Shown here: positions 9,501 to 16,873 of the stretch, one piece after another
Position numbering within the stretch: the first letter of the stretch is position 1
Layout: each line of letters opens with the position of its first letter
Assembly: GCF_002813425.1 (NCBI RefSeq)
Contig: NZ_PHUL01000001.1
Coordinates: forward strand, 2,115,001 to 2,179,000
DNA from: Cellulophaga sp. RHA19
GTDB taxonomy: Bacteria > Bacteroidota > Bacteroidia > Flavobacteriales > Flavobacteriaceae
Length of the DNA stretch: 64,000 nt
Direction: 5' to 3'
The notes under the pieces: generated by a model
Database searches by the model: none
Seen by the model: the letters and a program-made list of their open reading frames with translations, nothing else
What the model was told of the DNA's origin: nothing
Position numbers and translations under genes: made by a program

Positions 9501-9681
9501 TACCATCAAAATCTGTTGTAGTTCCTGCAGTAGTGTTTTTAATAATAATGTTAACACCAAGAATAGGTAAGTTGTCTGCCGTAGAAACGACCTTTCCTTT
9601 TACCGAAAAACTTTCTTGTGCTAAAGTTATAACACTGTAAAAGAGTGTTATGACTAAAATTAGCTTTGTTTTTAAGTTCAT
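6574..9681 (-). CDS. SusC/RagA-family TonB-linked outer-membrane transporter (alginate oligomers)
   Basis: A 1,035-residue protein. The signal peptide covers about residues 1-21, a CarboxypepD_reg-like beta-sandwich residues 26-98 (GTTTDFDGNYEL), and the TonB-box/plug region starts near 105 (VVVIGYGTQKK) with GSRGGNGIIQITTK at the plug end. The remainder is a 22-strand-type barrel ending in the usual aromatic-rich strand (SAGINIEF). It imports alginate oligomers with energy from TonB. Unlike the second SusC in this window it lacks an N-terminal STN domain, so it is not expected to signal through the sigma/anti-sigma pair. A 348-bp spacer upstream holds a tandem operator and a hairpin leader. 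Confidence 0.96.
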   Translation of the reverse strand: MNLKTKLILVITLFYSVITLAQESFSVKGKVVSTADNLPILGVNIIIKNTTAGTTTDFDGNYELKVKKGDILQFSYIGFVTKSITIADQKNLNVSLEEDASKLEEVVVIGYGTQKKSHLTGSISKVLNEDLGQIAVSRVDDALVGQVSGVNIQATEGEAGSDPTIRIRGTGSITGNSGPLVVVDGVVVPNDYLGSLDMNDVESFEILKDAASGAIYGSRGGNGIIQITTKSGKSGETRFSYSTLTGVKTARQSDAYYSTVAATAAAELQFTHGLSDRTKYKQLIGVDTNWQDIIFDGGIITNHSLGIRGGNDKLRFSTNLNYNHDEGVLLTDDFKKYSVKLRLDYDVTDNLTVGLSATPSYTERRRFDGSTHDILRQPSWLPVYHDENTIQFVNRVQDGGKWADVQVGDYALQYHFDGYDLDAGAPVNADSGGTNISNTSNTNPAAKVLERDRRDYRSKILGSFYAKYKINDDLSFKTTLSGDYQRYRQQRWQGVESNRNGASAAQLDSTNTRTQHLALDNVLSYNKTFDKHDFGVVLGASGEKYKTEFETISSQGYTDDSSRYINQDDITNEYEEEYESTLLSFFTRVNYAYADKYLASFSFRRDGASVFGPNNKYGNFFAGSLGWNISRENFLKNSDVINNLKFRVSYGVTGNNSFRTGNNLINNYPYLSLIDNSIASGVTGGAVTNAANPLNISNPDLKWERQVEFNPGVDFGFFNNVLSGSVDYYKRTSDQLLLNNPIASTTGFTNALVNIGEVENSGIEVELRTRNVAGPKFKWTTTFITSTNKNELTDFADSNGQIQNVDSKRAAEWINLEGNPISSFYGWVVERDIPLEFLKNPFHPVGAEAQDVYVKDLNGDGIIDDDDKTILGNPYPEFVWSMSNDFKIGNFDFSFMFQGSHGAEIRNMGDQYIFNHFNSSQDFVTGPTGDYILGTPNQEFIKQKIFTNDIIQDASYIALRNINLGYNFSKDVTSQLKIRSARIYLSAQNVMYLTADNYTGFNPESINTTSATTYGYQRAGSPVFSTLSAGINIEF

Positions 9682-9803
9682 AATTAATTGTTTAGTTTAA
9701 TTGAGTTAATATGGTGCAGTACTTAAAAAACCATTATCTCTAGGCCTAAAGCAAAATATTATTACTTTTGCAAAAGAATATGTTTTTTATACTACATATT
9801 TAA

Positions 9804-9862
9804 TACTTCCCTCCAAAGAAGTAGTTACTAAAAAGGATAGGCGTGCACCTGTCCTTTTTTTT
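9804..9862 (-). promoter_or_regulatory. Candidate structured leader element upstream of alginate SusC (copy 2)
   Basis: The hairpin arms are 9830-9841 and 9848-9859, with loop TGCACG on the minus strand. The stem has 12 positions with one C-A mismatch on the minus strand (a G-U pair on the plus strand). T-runs flank both sides, so it could terminate transcription in either direction. GGAGGGAAGTA follows at 9804-9814, and the SusC start is 122 nt further on. The loop and 11-mer match the MFS leader at 2249-2308. It may be a terminator for PL6-PL17, a SusC attenuator, or both. Confidence 0.5.
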
Positions 9863-9875
9863 GTGCTCATCTTAA

Positions 9876-9901
9876 TTTGGTTAACCAAACTGGTTAACCA
9901 G
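9876..9901. promoter_or_regulatory. Tandem palindromic operator upstream of alginate SusC
   Basis: Two palindromes lie side by side: TTTGGTTAACCAAA (9876-9889) and CTGGTTAACCAG (9890-9901), with centres 13 bp apart. The core TGGTTAACCA fits the TTGGTnnACCAA pattern known for hexuronate regulators of the FadR subfamily. Similar doublets occur before PL6 and before the second SusC. The likely binder is the GntR protein at 2320-3024. Confidence 0.65.
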
Positions 9902-10029
9902 TTTATACTTTTCGAATATATGCAAAAATTTTGTTAAAAAAAAATTAAATGCTCATTAATAAGTTTTTTTGTAAAACTCTCTATATTAGGGCTAAAGGCA
10001 TTTTATTTTTTTCATATCAATAAATTATG

Positions 10030-12291
10030 TTAATTGTAAGTGTAAGGACCTACCCAATTAAATTCTTTATTATTTATTGTGATTGAATGTGCTGTAGATT
10101 TGTCTGGGTTTGTATTAGATAAAATAAATAGTTTAGATTGTTTGTTGTTATTTGTAATACGTATTGCGGTATAGTCTTTACTATTTAAAAGGGTTTCTAT
10201 TTTAGCTATACTACTATATGCATTTACAGAGAACTCTGATACAGGACTGTAGCTACCATGTGCTTCTATGGCATTTACGTATAATGCATTTTTAGTATTA
10301 TTTTTTCTGATGATTAAAGTAGGATCTCTTCTTAAGTTATACTCTGGATCGTTAGCACCAATTCTAGCAAAAATAATTTTGTCTGTTGCTTGTGTAGCAG
10401 ATGTTAATGTATAAAATACATTATTGTGCATCCAATTAAATTTTAAATTACTATTTGGTGCATCTGCTAAAGCCTCTACAAATAAATGTTGGTAACCATT
10501 TTTGTCTCCCAATGTTTTTAATGTAGCTTGTTGTGTATACTTAAAGTTTGTTTGCATTATTTGACCTTTGTAATAAAAAGGCAAATCGTACTTGTTTGAT
10601 GAGCTACCAGTAACATTAAAAATATCTAAAACAAATGGCTCATTAATAAACAAAGAGTCTGAAACTATAGCCAAAGTTCTGTGTAATTCTGTGTTAGGAT
10701 ATGCGTTATTTTCTTTAGCGCTAACTACTGTAATTTTTTTAGAAACATTAAATAAGTATTGGTTAGAATGGTTTTTACTACCTAAACTATACTTACCATT
10801 AAAATGAGAAGTTTGGTTTTGTATAATGGTATTATGTGCTATTGTTTGTTTTGCCCAAGTAGTATTTTCTTTTAAGTAATTACCACCACCTTTTTGTTCT
10901 ATGTTAACAAATCTTGCTAAACCATAATCTTGTACAACCTCTGTACCATCATTAAACATAAAAAAAGATAATTTGTCATAATGACCGTGACTAAGACCTT
11001 GTGCTGTATATTTAAATATAACTTCTAAATTGTTGTTACGCAATACACTAATGCCACCTTGTTTACCATTGGGACCATCTGTTAAAGTAATAGATTTTTT
11101 TGTAAAAGGTTTCTCTAAATTATTTTTTAAACCTAATGCAACAGCTAAACCCGTATCATCTAAATTAACTTTATTTTGTTTTTTAGCAATACTTAGTAGT
11201 TCTGGGTTGTTGCCTCCGTAATGATAAGCAATATCTACAGCGGTTACTAATTCTCTAGAGTAGTAAGACATTCCTTTTTGCGCATCATTAATTGTGTAAA
11301 ACTCTCCGTCTTTATCAGTAAGGTTTATTAATGCTTCTACTGCTTTTGTTAACACTGCGTTTTTATGCTCAAAAATTTTAAGTTCTGGTTTTTTGTTTTC
11401 TAATGCTTGTGCAAAAATTAAAAACGGGTACATAGCATATCTTTGGTAATAAGGACCTTCAGTATAATATCCGTCAGGAGAAAAAGGCTCATCTAAATTT
11501 GCTAAAAAGCCAACTTTTTGATCTTTATTTTTTATAAATCCACCATCATCATCTTTTAAATTAGCAGCAATAGAATCTGTTTTTAATCCGTAAAGTGCTT
11601 TTTGCAAAAGCTCATCATTATCCATAACCAATGCAATCATCCCAACTGCAACATTACCCCAAGTACTGTGGTTATGTACTCTATTAAAAAATTGAGGATT
11701 TTCTTTTGATATAAAATTAGCAAACGGAATAAATAAATCGTTTTCTAAATGTTCTCTTTCTTCTTTAGATAACCAATTGTAAATACAATCGTAAGCTTGA
11801 CTAGCATATACCAACCAATTAGAGTCATTTAAACATTGCCAAAAAAGTTTACCTCTTGCATAAGACCTTTCTTGTGGGTGTAAAGGTAGTGTAGGGTACA
11901 ACTTTGCATACTCTAAAAACATATCTCTAACGTATACTGCGTATTTCTCATCATCTAAAATTTGATAAAGCACACCAGCTTTTTGTAGTATTAGAAAGTT
12001 TTTTTTGTGCTGTTCATGTGTATAACCGCCAGAAAAATCTTTTGGAACAGGAACGTCTATACCTTTACTAATTTCAGCATCTACTTCTTGTTTAACATCT
12101 TCTAAAGTTTTGTCAAACAAAGGAATTGTTCCTAACTGAGCTTTAATATTTTTTACACCTTCTTTAGTTAGTATTAAACTTGGGTGATTAGTTGTTGCTT
12201 GTTCTGTTGCTGTTGTAGCAGTTACTTTATCTTTTTTACAAGCAAAAAGACTTAATACCAATACAAAACAGATGTATTTTTTTAAAAACAT
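10030..12291 (-). CDS. PL17-family oligoalginate lyase, lipoprotein
   Basis: A 753-residue protein with a lipoprotein signal (LFAC, Cys18). The N-terminal alpha/alpha-toroid alginate-lyase domain (about 40-380) contains VHNHSTWGN with Asn207-His208 and PDGYYTEGPYYQRY (272-285), the residues used for catalysis in PL17 enzymes. The C-terminal heparinase II/III-like beta-sandwich (about 400-740) contains LSHGHYDKLSFFMF. PL17 enzymes act exolytically on oligoalginate and release the unsaturated monomer that becomes DEH. The start codon is 3 bp after the PL6 stop, so the two lyases form one operon. It likely works on the periplasmic side; the exact location is inferred. Confidence 0.94.
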   Translation of the reverse strand: MFLKKYICFVLVLSLFACKKDKVTATTATEQATTNHPSLILTKEGVKNIKAQLGTIPLFDKTLEDVKQEVDAEISKGIDVPVPKDFSGGYTHEQHKKNFLILQKAGVLYQILDDEKYAVYVRDMFLEYAKLYPTLPLHPQERSYARGKLFWQCLNDSNWLVYASQAYDCIYNWLSKEEREHLENDLFIPFANFISKENPQFFNRVHNHSTWGNVAVGMIALVMDNDELLQKALYGLKTDSIAANLKDDDGGFIKNKDQKVGFLANLDEPFSPDGYYTEGPYYQRYAMYPFLIFAQALENKKPELKIFEHKNAVLTKAVEALINLTDKDGEFYTINDAQKGMSYYSRELVTAVDIAYHYGGNNPELLSIAKKQNKVNLDDTGLAVALGLKNNLEKPFTKKSITLTDGPNGKQGGISVLRNNNLEVIFKYTAQGLSHGHYDKLSFFMFNDGTEVVQDYGLARFVNIEQKGGGNYLKENTTWAKQTIAHNTIIQNQTSHFNGKYSLGSKNHSNQYLFNVSKKITVVSAKENNAYPNTELHRTLAIVSDSLFINEPFVLDIFNVTGSSSNKYDLPFYYKGQIMQTNFKYTQQATLKTLGDKNGYQHLFVEALADAPNSNLKFNWMHNNVFYTLTSATQATDKIIFARIGANDPEYNLRRDPTLIIRKNNTKNALYVNAIEAHGSYSPVSEFSVNAYSSIAKIETLLNSKDYTAIRITNNNKQSKLFILSNTNPDKSTAHSITINNKEFNWVGPYTYN

Positions 12292-12294
12292 TAG

Positions 12295-14622
12295 TTAGTT
12301 GTTTATAATTAAGCCTAAATTTTTACCATCTGTAGCCTTACTAGCAAGATCAGAGTTGGTAGATAATGCATAAGAACCCTCTTTAAAGCCAGGATCTAAG
12401 GTCCATAAGTTTTCTACATTATATTTTTGGTCTCCTGTAATTTCTAAACCTTCAGACTTGTAAAAATTATTATTTAAAATATTTACAATAGGTTCACCAA
12501 CCACCAAATGCATTTTTAAAGACTTGGTTTTATTAAAAATATTATTAGTAATGGTGTTTACTTGTACTCCATAAAGATTAATTGCGGCATTATACTTGTT
12601 TCTTTTACCGTAACCAATAGCATCAAAAGTATTGTGGTCTAATTCTAAAAACGGCCCAAAAGTACTCTCGTCCTTGCCGCCTCTATGTAAACTTAAAACA
12701 GCACCATTTACATTGCTAAAGCTATTATTTTTTAAAATTACATACTCAGCATTATAAATTCCAATATCCTCTGTCTCTTTGTCTAATGCCAAAACATTAC
12801 CACTAATAGTATTAAATTTAGAGTTTTTAATACTAATTGTATCTGCAAATGTGTTTTTGTAAACCATTACAGCATCAAAAGAATGGTTAACATCTAAATT
12901 TACAAAGTCACAATTATCTATAAACAATTTGTAATTTTTGTTCATAGAATATTTACTGGTCGTAATAACAGAATTTCCTGTCCTGTCAGGGGCGTTTTCA
13001 CCATCAAAATTAATTCCTTTTAGATTTAAACTACCTCCATTTTTAATTTCAAAAAGTGTTTTCTTTTCAAATAAAATAGTTGGTTTTTCTGTTGAGTTAG
13101 AAACAAAACTCAAAGGATGATTAATGGCTATTGTTTTAGATAACGTGTAAGGTTCGCTAGCGCTAAGTTCTAATACATCTCCTGCTGAAGAGTTATTTAC
13201 TGCCTCAAACAAAGTGTTTAAACCAGCTTTTACTTTTATGGTTTGTCCAGAGCCAAAAGCAACTGTTGTATCTTCTTTAGAGTACCAATTTACGCCAGTG
13301 TTTTCTTTTTTTAGAATAGCAGCTGGTAATGTAGCTCCAGTATTTAAATTAGTATTAGTAGGAACCAACAAGCCATCTGCATTCTTGTTCCAACTTATTT
13401 CTTTAGCCTCAAAACCAGTTTCACTAATTGGTTTAATATTTTTACTTATGATGTTATTTTTAAAGGCAATACCACTTATGTCATCATAAACAGTAAAAAT
13501 ATTATCTTTATTTTCATTATAAAAAATGTTGTTTTCCATAACACAGTTTTCTGGTGGAGCACTACGTTCTGCATCACTACCAGCGCAAAGTTGTATATGA
13601 TTACTGTTTACAAAAGTGTTATTTTTTATAACAGCATCTTTTGCTTGATCATATCTGTTAATAGGGGAGTTGTAAATTCCGTTCATTATTACAAACGCAC
13701 CTCTAAAGCGATAACCAGTTAATCCAATACCATAATTATTAACCACAGTTTGTTCACCATTTATTACTCTTATACCACCGGTACTAGGTTTGTTGTTACC
13801 AATAAAAATATTACCATCTACCATTGTTCTATTTCCGTGGCGCATAGTAAGTGTACCTGTACATTCGTAAAAAACGTTACTTTTATATGTGTTTTGACAA
13901 GATTTGTTTGATATTATTTCATGTTCACCATTACATCTATCAAAATAATTATTTTCTACAATAGTGTTTGAGTTTGTTCTAGAAAAGTGACTAGTTCCTA
14001 TACGTAAAGTTTCTCCGCCGTTAGAACCTAAGTTTTGTCTAGGGCCAAAATAATTATGGTCTATTTTATGATCGTTTTCTTGACTTTCCTTTGTATTTAG
14101 TCTCACCGTCATAGTTACACCTCTGTTTTTTTTACCAGAAAGATGATTATGATCTATTCTATTGTTTTTACCATAAATTGCAACCCAAGTATCTGGTTCA
14201 TGACGTTCTGGGTTACTAAAGTTATCTATAACACATTCTGTTAGCCTAACATTATTTGCTAGTGTTTTAGAATCTTCTTTAAAAGAGATTACTTCATTAG
14301 TAGGAGTATAACCATTTTTAAAAACTAATCCTTTAATAATTAGGTGTTCTCCAGAAATACGTAAATTAGATTGTCCTTCTAATGTAACTTTTCCTTTTTC
14401 TTCTACAGTCAAAGTAATAGGCTTTTCTGCAGTTCCTTTAGCAGCAAAAAGAAGCTCGGTATTATTCCATACACCATTTGCTAGTGTTAGTACATCGCCA
14501 GGTTGTGCTTTTTTTACTGCAGAGTTAAATTGTTCTACATTAGATATTGTATTCTTTTTTTCGGTACAAGATATAATACTAAAAAGTACTATAAATGCTA
14601 TATATAACGTATGTTTTTGCAT
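12295..14622 (-). CDS. PL6-family alginate lyase, lipoprotein
   Basis: A 775-residue protein with a lipoprotein signal (ISC, Cys19). The N-terminal parallel beta-helix (about 25-380) carries the PL6/chondroitinase-B catalytic pair: Lys240 in EIISNKS and Arg261 in RHGN, 21 residues apart as in characterised members. A second beta-helix half (about 400-770, IKNNTF and LKNNSF-like turns) matches the long two-domain PL6 enzymes. It cuts alginate, commonly at MG-rich stretches. It is the first gene of the PL6-PL17 pair. A -7 box overlapping a tandem operator lies directly upstream at 14634-14663, so it probably has its own regulated promoter. Confidence 0.93.
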   Translation of the reverse strand: MQKHTLYIAFIVLFSIISCTEKKNTISNVEQFNSAVKKAQPGDVLTLANGVWNNTELLFAAKGTAEKPITLTVEEKGKVTLEGQSNLRISGEHLIIKGLVFKNGYTPTNEVISFKEDSKTLANNVRLTECVIDNFSNPERHEPDTWVAIYGKNNRIDHNHLSGKKNRGVTMTVRLNTKESQENDHKIDHNYFGPRQNLGSNGGETLRIGTSHFSRTNSNTIVENNYFDRCNGEHEIISNKSCQNTYKSNVFYECTGTLTMRHGNRTMVDGNIFIGNNKPSTGGIRVINGEQTVVNNYGIGLTGYRFRGAFVIMNGIYNSPINRYDQAKDAVIKNNTFVNSNHIQLCAGSDAERSAPPENCVMENNIFYNENKDNIFTVYDDISGIAFKNNIISKNIKPISETGFEAKEISWNKNADGLLVPTNTNLNTGATLPAAILKKENTGVNWYSKEDTTVAFGSGQTIKVKAGLNTLFEAVNNSSAGDVLELSASEPYTLSKTIAINHPLSFVSNSTEKPTILFEKKTLFEIKNGGSLNLKGINFDGENAPDRTGNSVITTSKYSMNKNYKLFIDNCDFVNLDVNHSFDAVMVYKNTFADTISIKNSKFNTISGNVLALDKETEDIGIYNAEYVILKNNSFSNVNGAVLSLHRGGKDESTFGPFLELDHNTFDAIGYGKRNKYNAAINLYGVQVNTITNNIFNKTKSLKMHLVVGEPIVNILNNNFYKSEGLEITGDQKYNVENLWTLDPGFKEGSYALSTNSDLASKATDGKNLGLIINN

Positions 14623-14633
14623 AAAAATATAAA

Positions 14634-14658
14634 TTGGTTAACCAGATTGGTTTACCAA
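14634..14658. promoter_or_regulatory. Tandem palindromic operator immediately upstream of PL6
   Basis: Two palindromes, TTGGTTAACCAG (14634-14645) and TTGGTTTACCAA (14647-14658), have centres 13 bp apart. The nearer one ends 11 bp before the PL6 start codon. The same doublet architecture is found at 9876-9901 and 16835-16857. It overlaps the -7 element, which fits repression by steric block. Confidence 0.68.
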
Positions 14659-14663
14659 ATATA
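14656..14663 (-). promoter_or_regulatory. PL6 promoter -7 box
   Basis: Minus-strand TATATTTG matches the Bacteroidota TAnnTTTG consensus exactly and shares three bases with the operator palindrome. No clear -33 TTG is seen at the usual spacing. The expected leader is about 30 nt. Confidence 0.5.
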
Positions 14664-14877
14664 AAAATTATAAATTAAAAACGTAATTTATTGGCTTTTA
14701 ATTTATTAAATACATAAAAAATAAGCCCTAAAAATATGTAGTTGATAATGCGTTATTTAGGTGTTAATTTTACGCTAGTCCTTTGTTAATACTAAGGTAG
14801 CGGAAGATATCACTCTTATGAATGGCAAAATTATGTAAATAAGAAATTTAACTTTATAACAGAAAAGTTATAGAAAG

Positions 14878-15480
14878 TTAAAAAATGTTTGGGGTGTATT
14901 TTTGTGAGCGAAACATTAAAAAGAGTACTGGTTTTATTTTATCTCCTAATTTAGACCTTAAAATTTTAAAAGCTTTTGTTATTTGGCCCTCTACAGTTTT
15001 AATAGTAACATCCATTTTATGCGCTATTTCCATATTAGATAGTCCATCTTCTTTACTTAGTAAAAATGTTTTTTTACAGCGTGGAGGTAAGTTTTGTATT
15101 TCTATTTTTAGTAATTCAATTTGCTTTTTTAATAAGGCTTCGTTTTCATCTTTAATAAGTTCTTCTAATGCATTTACATGTTCTACTTCAAAAGCTAATA
15201 TTTTTTTATCTTTTCTATATTGACTAATAAACTCATTATAACAGCATTTGTACAAAAATCTTTTTAGAGAAGTAATGGCTTCTATTTTATCTCTTTTTTC
15301 CCAAAGTCTAATAAAAATATTTTGCACTATATCTTTAGCTCCGTCAGAATCATTACAAAAGCTGTAAACGTATAAACATAGGGGGTGGTGGTAGGTATCC
15401 ATTAAATAAGATAGCGCTTTTTCGTTCCCATTTTTTAATTCTTTTTTTAACTCTTTTTCATTAGTAAACATCTCTTTCAT
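14878..15480 (-). CDS. ECF RNA polymerase sigma factor (FecI/Bacteroidota sigma-70 type)
   Basis: A roughly 200-residue ECF sigma factor. Region 2 has DSDGAKDIVQNIFIRLWEKR, and region 4 has LPPRCKKTFLLSKEDGLSNM followed by EIAHKMDVTIKTVEGQ, the helix-turn-helix that reads the -35 site. I place the start at the ATG 15478-15480, preceded by TTAACAAA. A longer frame opens only with a TTG at 15510 and adds ten residues. It is divergent from the FecR-like anti-sigma gene (102 bp between starts), whereas such pairs are usually codirectional. Partner assignment to that anti-sigma and to the STN-type SusC rests on proximity. Confidence 0.9.
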   Translation of the reverse strand: MKEMFTNEKELKKELKNGNEKALSYLMDTYHHPLCLYVYSFCNDSDGAKDIVQNIFIRLWEKRDKIEAITSLKRFLYKCCYNEFISQYRKDKKILAFEVEHVNALEELIKDENEALLKKQIELLKIEIQNLPPRCKKTFLLSKEDGLSNMEIAHKMDVTIKTVEGQITKAFKILRSKLGDKIKPVLFLMFRSQKYTPNIF

Positions 15481-15582
15481 TTTGTTAAAAATTAATATTA
15501 ATCGTTGCAATGTAAAAAAAAAATTAAAAAAACGTTGGGGTAGTGTTAAATAGTTGCGTCATTTATATAAAAGCGCATAGGA

Positions 15583-16755
15583 ATGCCAAAATCAGAAAAA
15601 ATAGAAAAAATAATAACCAAGTATTTATCAAAATCTACCACTAAAAAAGATTTAGATAAATTATTAGACGCATTAAAAAGTGAGTCTACTAAAGAACTAT
15701 TTAAAAGCTATATAAAGACTAATTATTTAGTTGATTATCACATGAAAGATTTTCAAACAGAAGAAGAAAAAGAAAAATTATTTAAGTTATTAAATAGTAA
15801 CACTAAAATTTTAAAAAAGAAAAAGCAATTTCAGTTTTTAAAATATGCAGCTTTATTTGCTGTTTTGGTGAGTTTAGCGAGTTATTATTGGATTTCTAAG
15901 AAAAACTTTAATATGGCTGATGATGTAATTGTATCTCAAGAGCAGAGTGTATTACCTGGCTCTTCTAAGGCTATTTTAACTTTAGAAGATGGTTCTGATA
16001 TAGTTTTACATAAAGACAGTGTATATACTAACACAAATAGTAGTGCTGTAAAAAATAAACTTATCTACTCTAAAAAAACAAGTGAGGAATTAGCTCAAGT
16101 AAAGTATAATTTTTTAACTGTACCAAGAGGAGGGCAGTACTATGTAAAACTTGCAGATGGTACTGCAGTGTGGATTAATTCTGATTCTCAGTTAAAATAC
16201 CCAACAAGTTTTAAAAGTGGTGAGACAAGAAAAGTAGAGTTAGTGTACGGAGAAGCTTATTTTGATGTATCCCCTAGCACAGAACATAATGGTAGTAGGT
16301 TTAAGGTTTTATCTAAATACCAAGAAGTTGAGGTTTTAGGAACAGAGTTTAATATTAAAGCTTATAATGATGAGTCTTATGTGTATACCACATTAGTAGA
16401 GGGCAAAGTATCACTAACAGCAAATGCAAAACAAGATATTTTAAAGCCAAATGAGCAAGTTACACTTAATGTAGATACTAAAGAGTATGCTAAAAATATA
16501 GTAGATGTTTATGATGTTACCTCTTGGAAAAATGGAGTATTTAGTTTTAAAAGAAAGCCGCTAAAAGAGATAACAAAAGTCTTGTCTCGTTGGTATAATG
16601 TAGATTTTAAGTTTACTAATAAAGAGATAGAAGACGTTAAGTTTATGGGAGTAGTTAGTAAAGATTCTCCTTTAGAAGATATATTGTTATCAATTAAAAA
16701 TTCAGGATTTATTAAATCATATCAAATAGATAAAACAAGTGTAACCTTAAATTAA
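15583..16755 (+). CDS. FecR-family anti-sigma factor
   Basis: A 390-residue protein with a cytoplasmic N-terminal part of about 85 residues, one membrane segment at about residues 86-105, then a periplasmic FecR domain (TVPRGGQYYVKLADGTAVWI, about 183-202, through VEVLGTEFNIKAYND). A C-terminal DUF4974 domain (KPLKEITKVLSRWYNVDF onward) meets the STN domain of the partner SusC. It holds the sigma factor inactive until the transporter signals. It lies 118 bp upstream of the STN-SusC gene and is divergent from the sigma gene. Confidence 0.93.
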   Translation: MPKSEKIEKIITKYLSKSTTKKDLDKLLDALKSESTKELFKSYIKTNYLVDYHMKDFQTEEEKEKLFKLLNSNTKILKKKKQFQFLKYAALFAVLVSLASYYWISKKNFNMADDVIVSQEQSVLPGSSKAILTLEDGSDIVLHKDSVYTNTNSSAVKNKLIYSKKTSEELAQVKYNFLTVPRGGQYYVKLADGTAVWINSDSQLKYPTSFKSGETRKVELVYGEAYFDVSPSTEHNGSRFKVLSKYQEVEVLGTEFNIKAYNDESYVYTTLVEGKVSLTANAKQDILKPNEQVTLNVDTKEYAKNIVDVYDVTSWKNGVFSFKRKPLKEITKVLSRWYNVDFKFTNKEIEDVKFMGVVSKDSPLEDILLSIKNSGFIKSYQIDKTSVTLN

Positions 16756-16834
16756 ATATAAAAAAGTAGCGAAAAAAAAGAACAGAGTCTATGCCGTGGA
16801 AAGTTAAGACCCTGTCCCTTAAAAAATTATTAAT

Positions 16835-16857
16835 TAATTAACCAAATGGTTTAACCA
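16835..16857. promoter_or_regulatory. Tandem palindromic operator upstream of the second SusC
   Basis: A perfect palindrome TGGTTTAACCA (16847-16857) follows a partial one, TAATTAACCA (16835-16844), with centres about 13 bp apart. The right end lies 16 bp before the SusC start codon. It matches the alginate-locus sites at 9876 and 14634, which suggests shared control. It is the weakest of the three because one half-site (TGG) is lost. Confidence 0.55.
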
Positions 16858-16873
16858 ACTAACACTCAAATTT

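Larger units (their letters stand above)
9682..10029. other. 348-bp intergenic region between PL17 and alginate SusC
   Basis: No gene is seen. Reading toward SusC it holds the tandem TGGTTAACCA palindromes (9876-9901), a 12-bp-stem hairpin (9830-9862), GGAGGGAAGTA (9804-9814), a 12-bp palindrome CTTTTGCAAAAG (9765-9776) and an AT-rich leader. No exact TAnnTTTG box was found, so the transcription start is not assigned. Confidence 0.7.

Noticed and set aside
9765..9776. Palindrome CTTTTGCAAAAG in the SusC leader as an operator.
   Set aside because: AT-rich 12-bp palindromes arise easily in this base composition and no second copy was noticed.
9792..9797. ATG followed at once by TAG on the minus strand, 6-11 nt after GGAGGGAAGTA in the SusC leader, as a start-stop regulatory codon pair.
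   Set aside because: The matching MFS leader has no ATG at the equivalent place, so it is probably chance.
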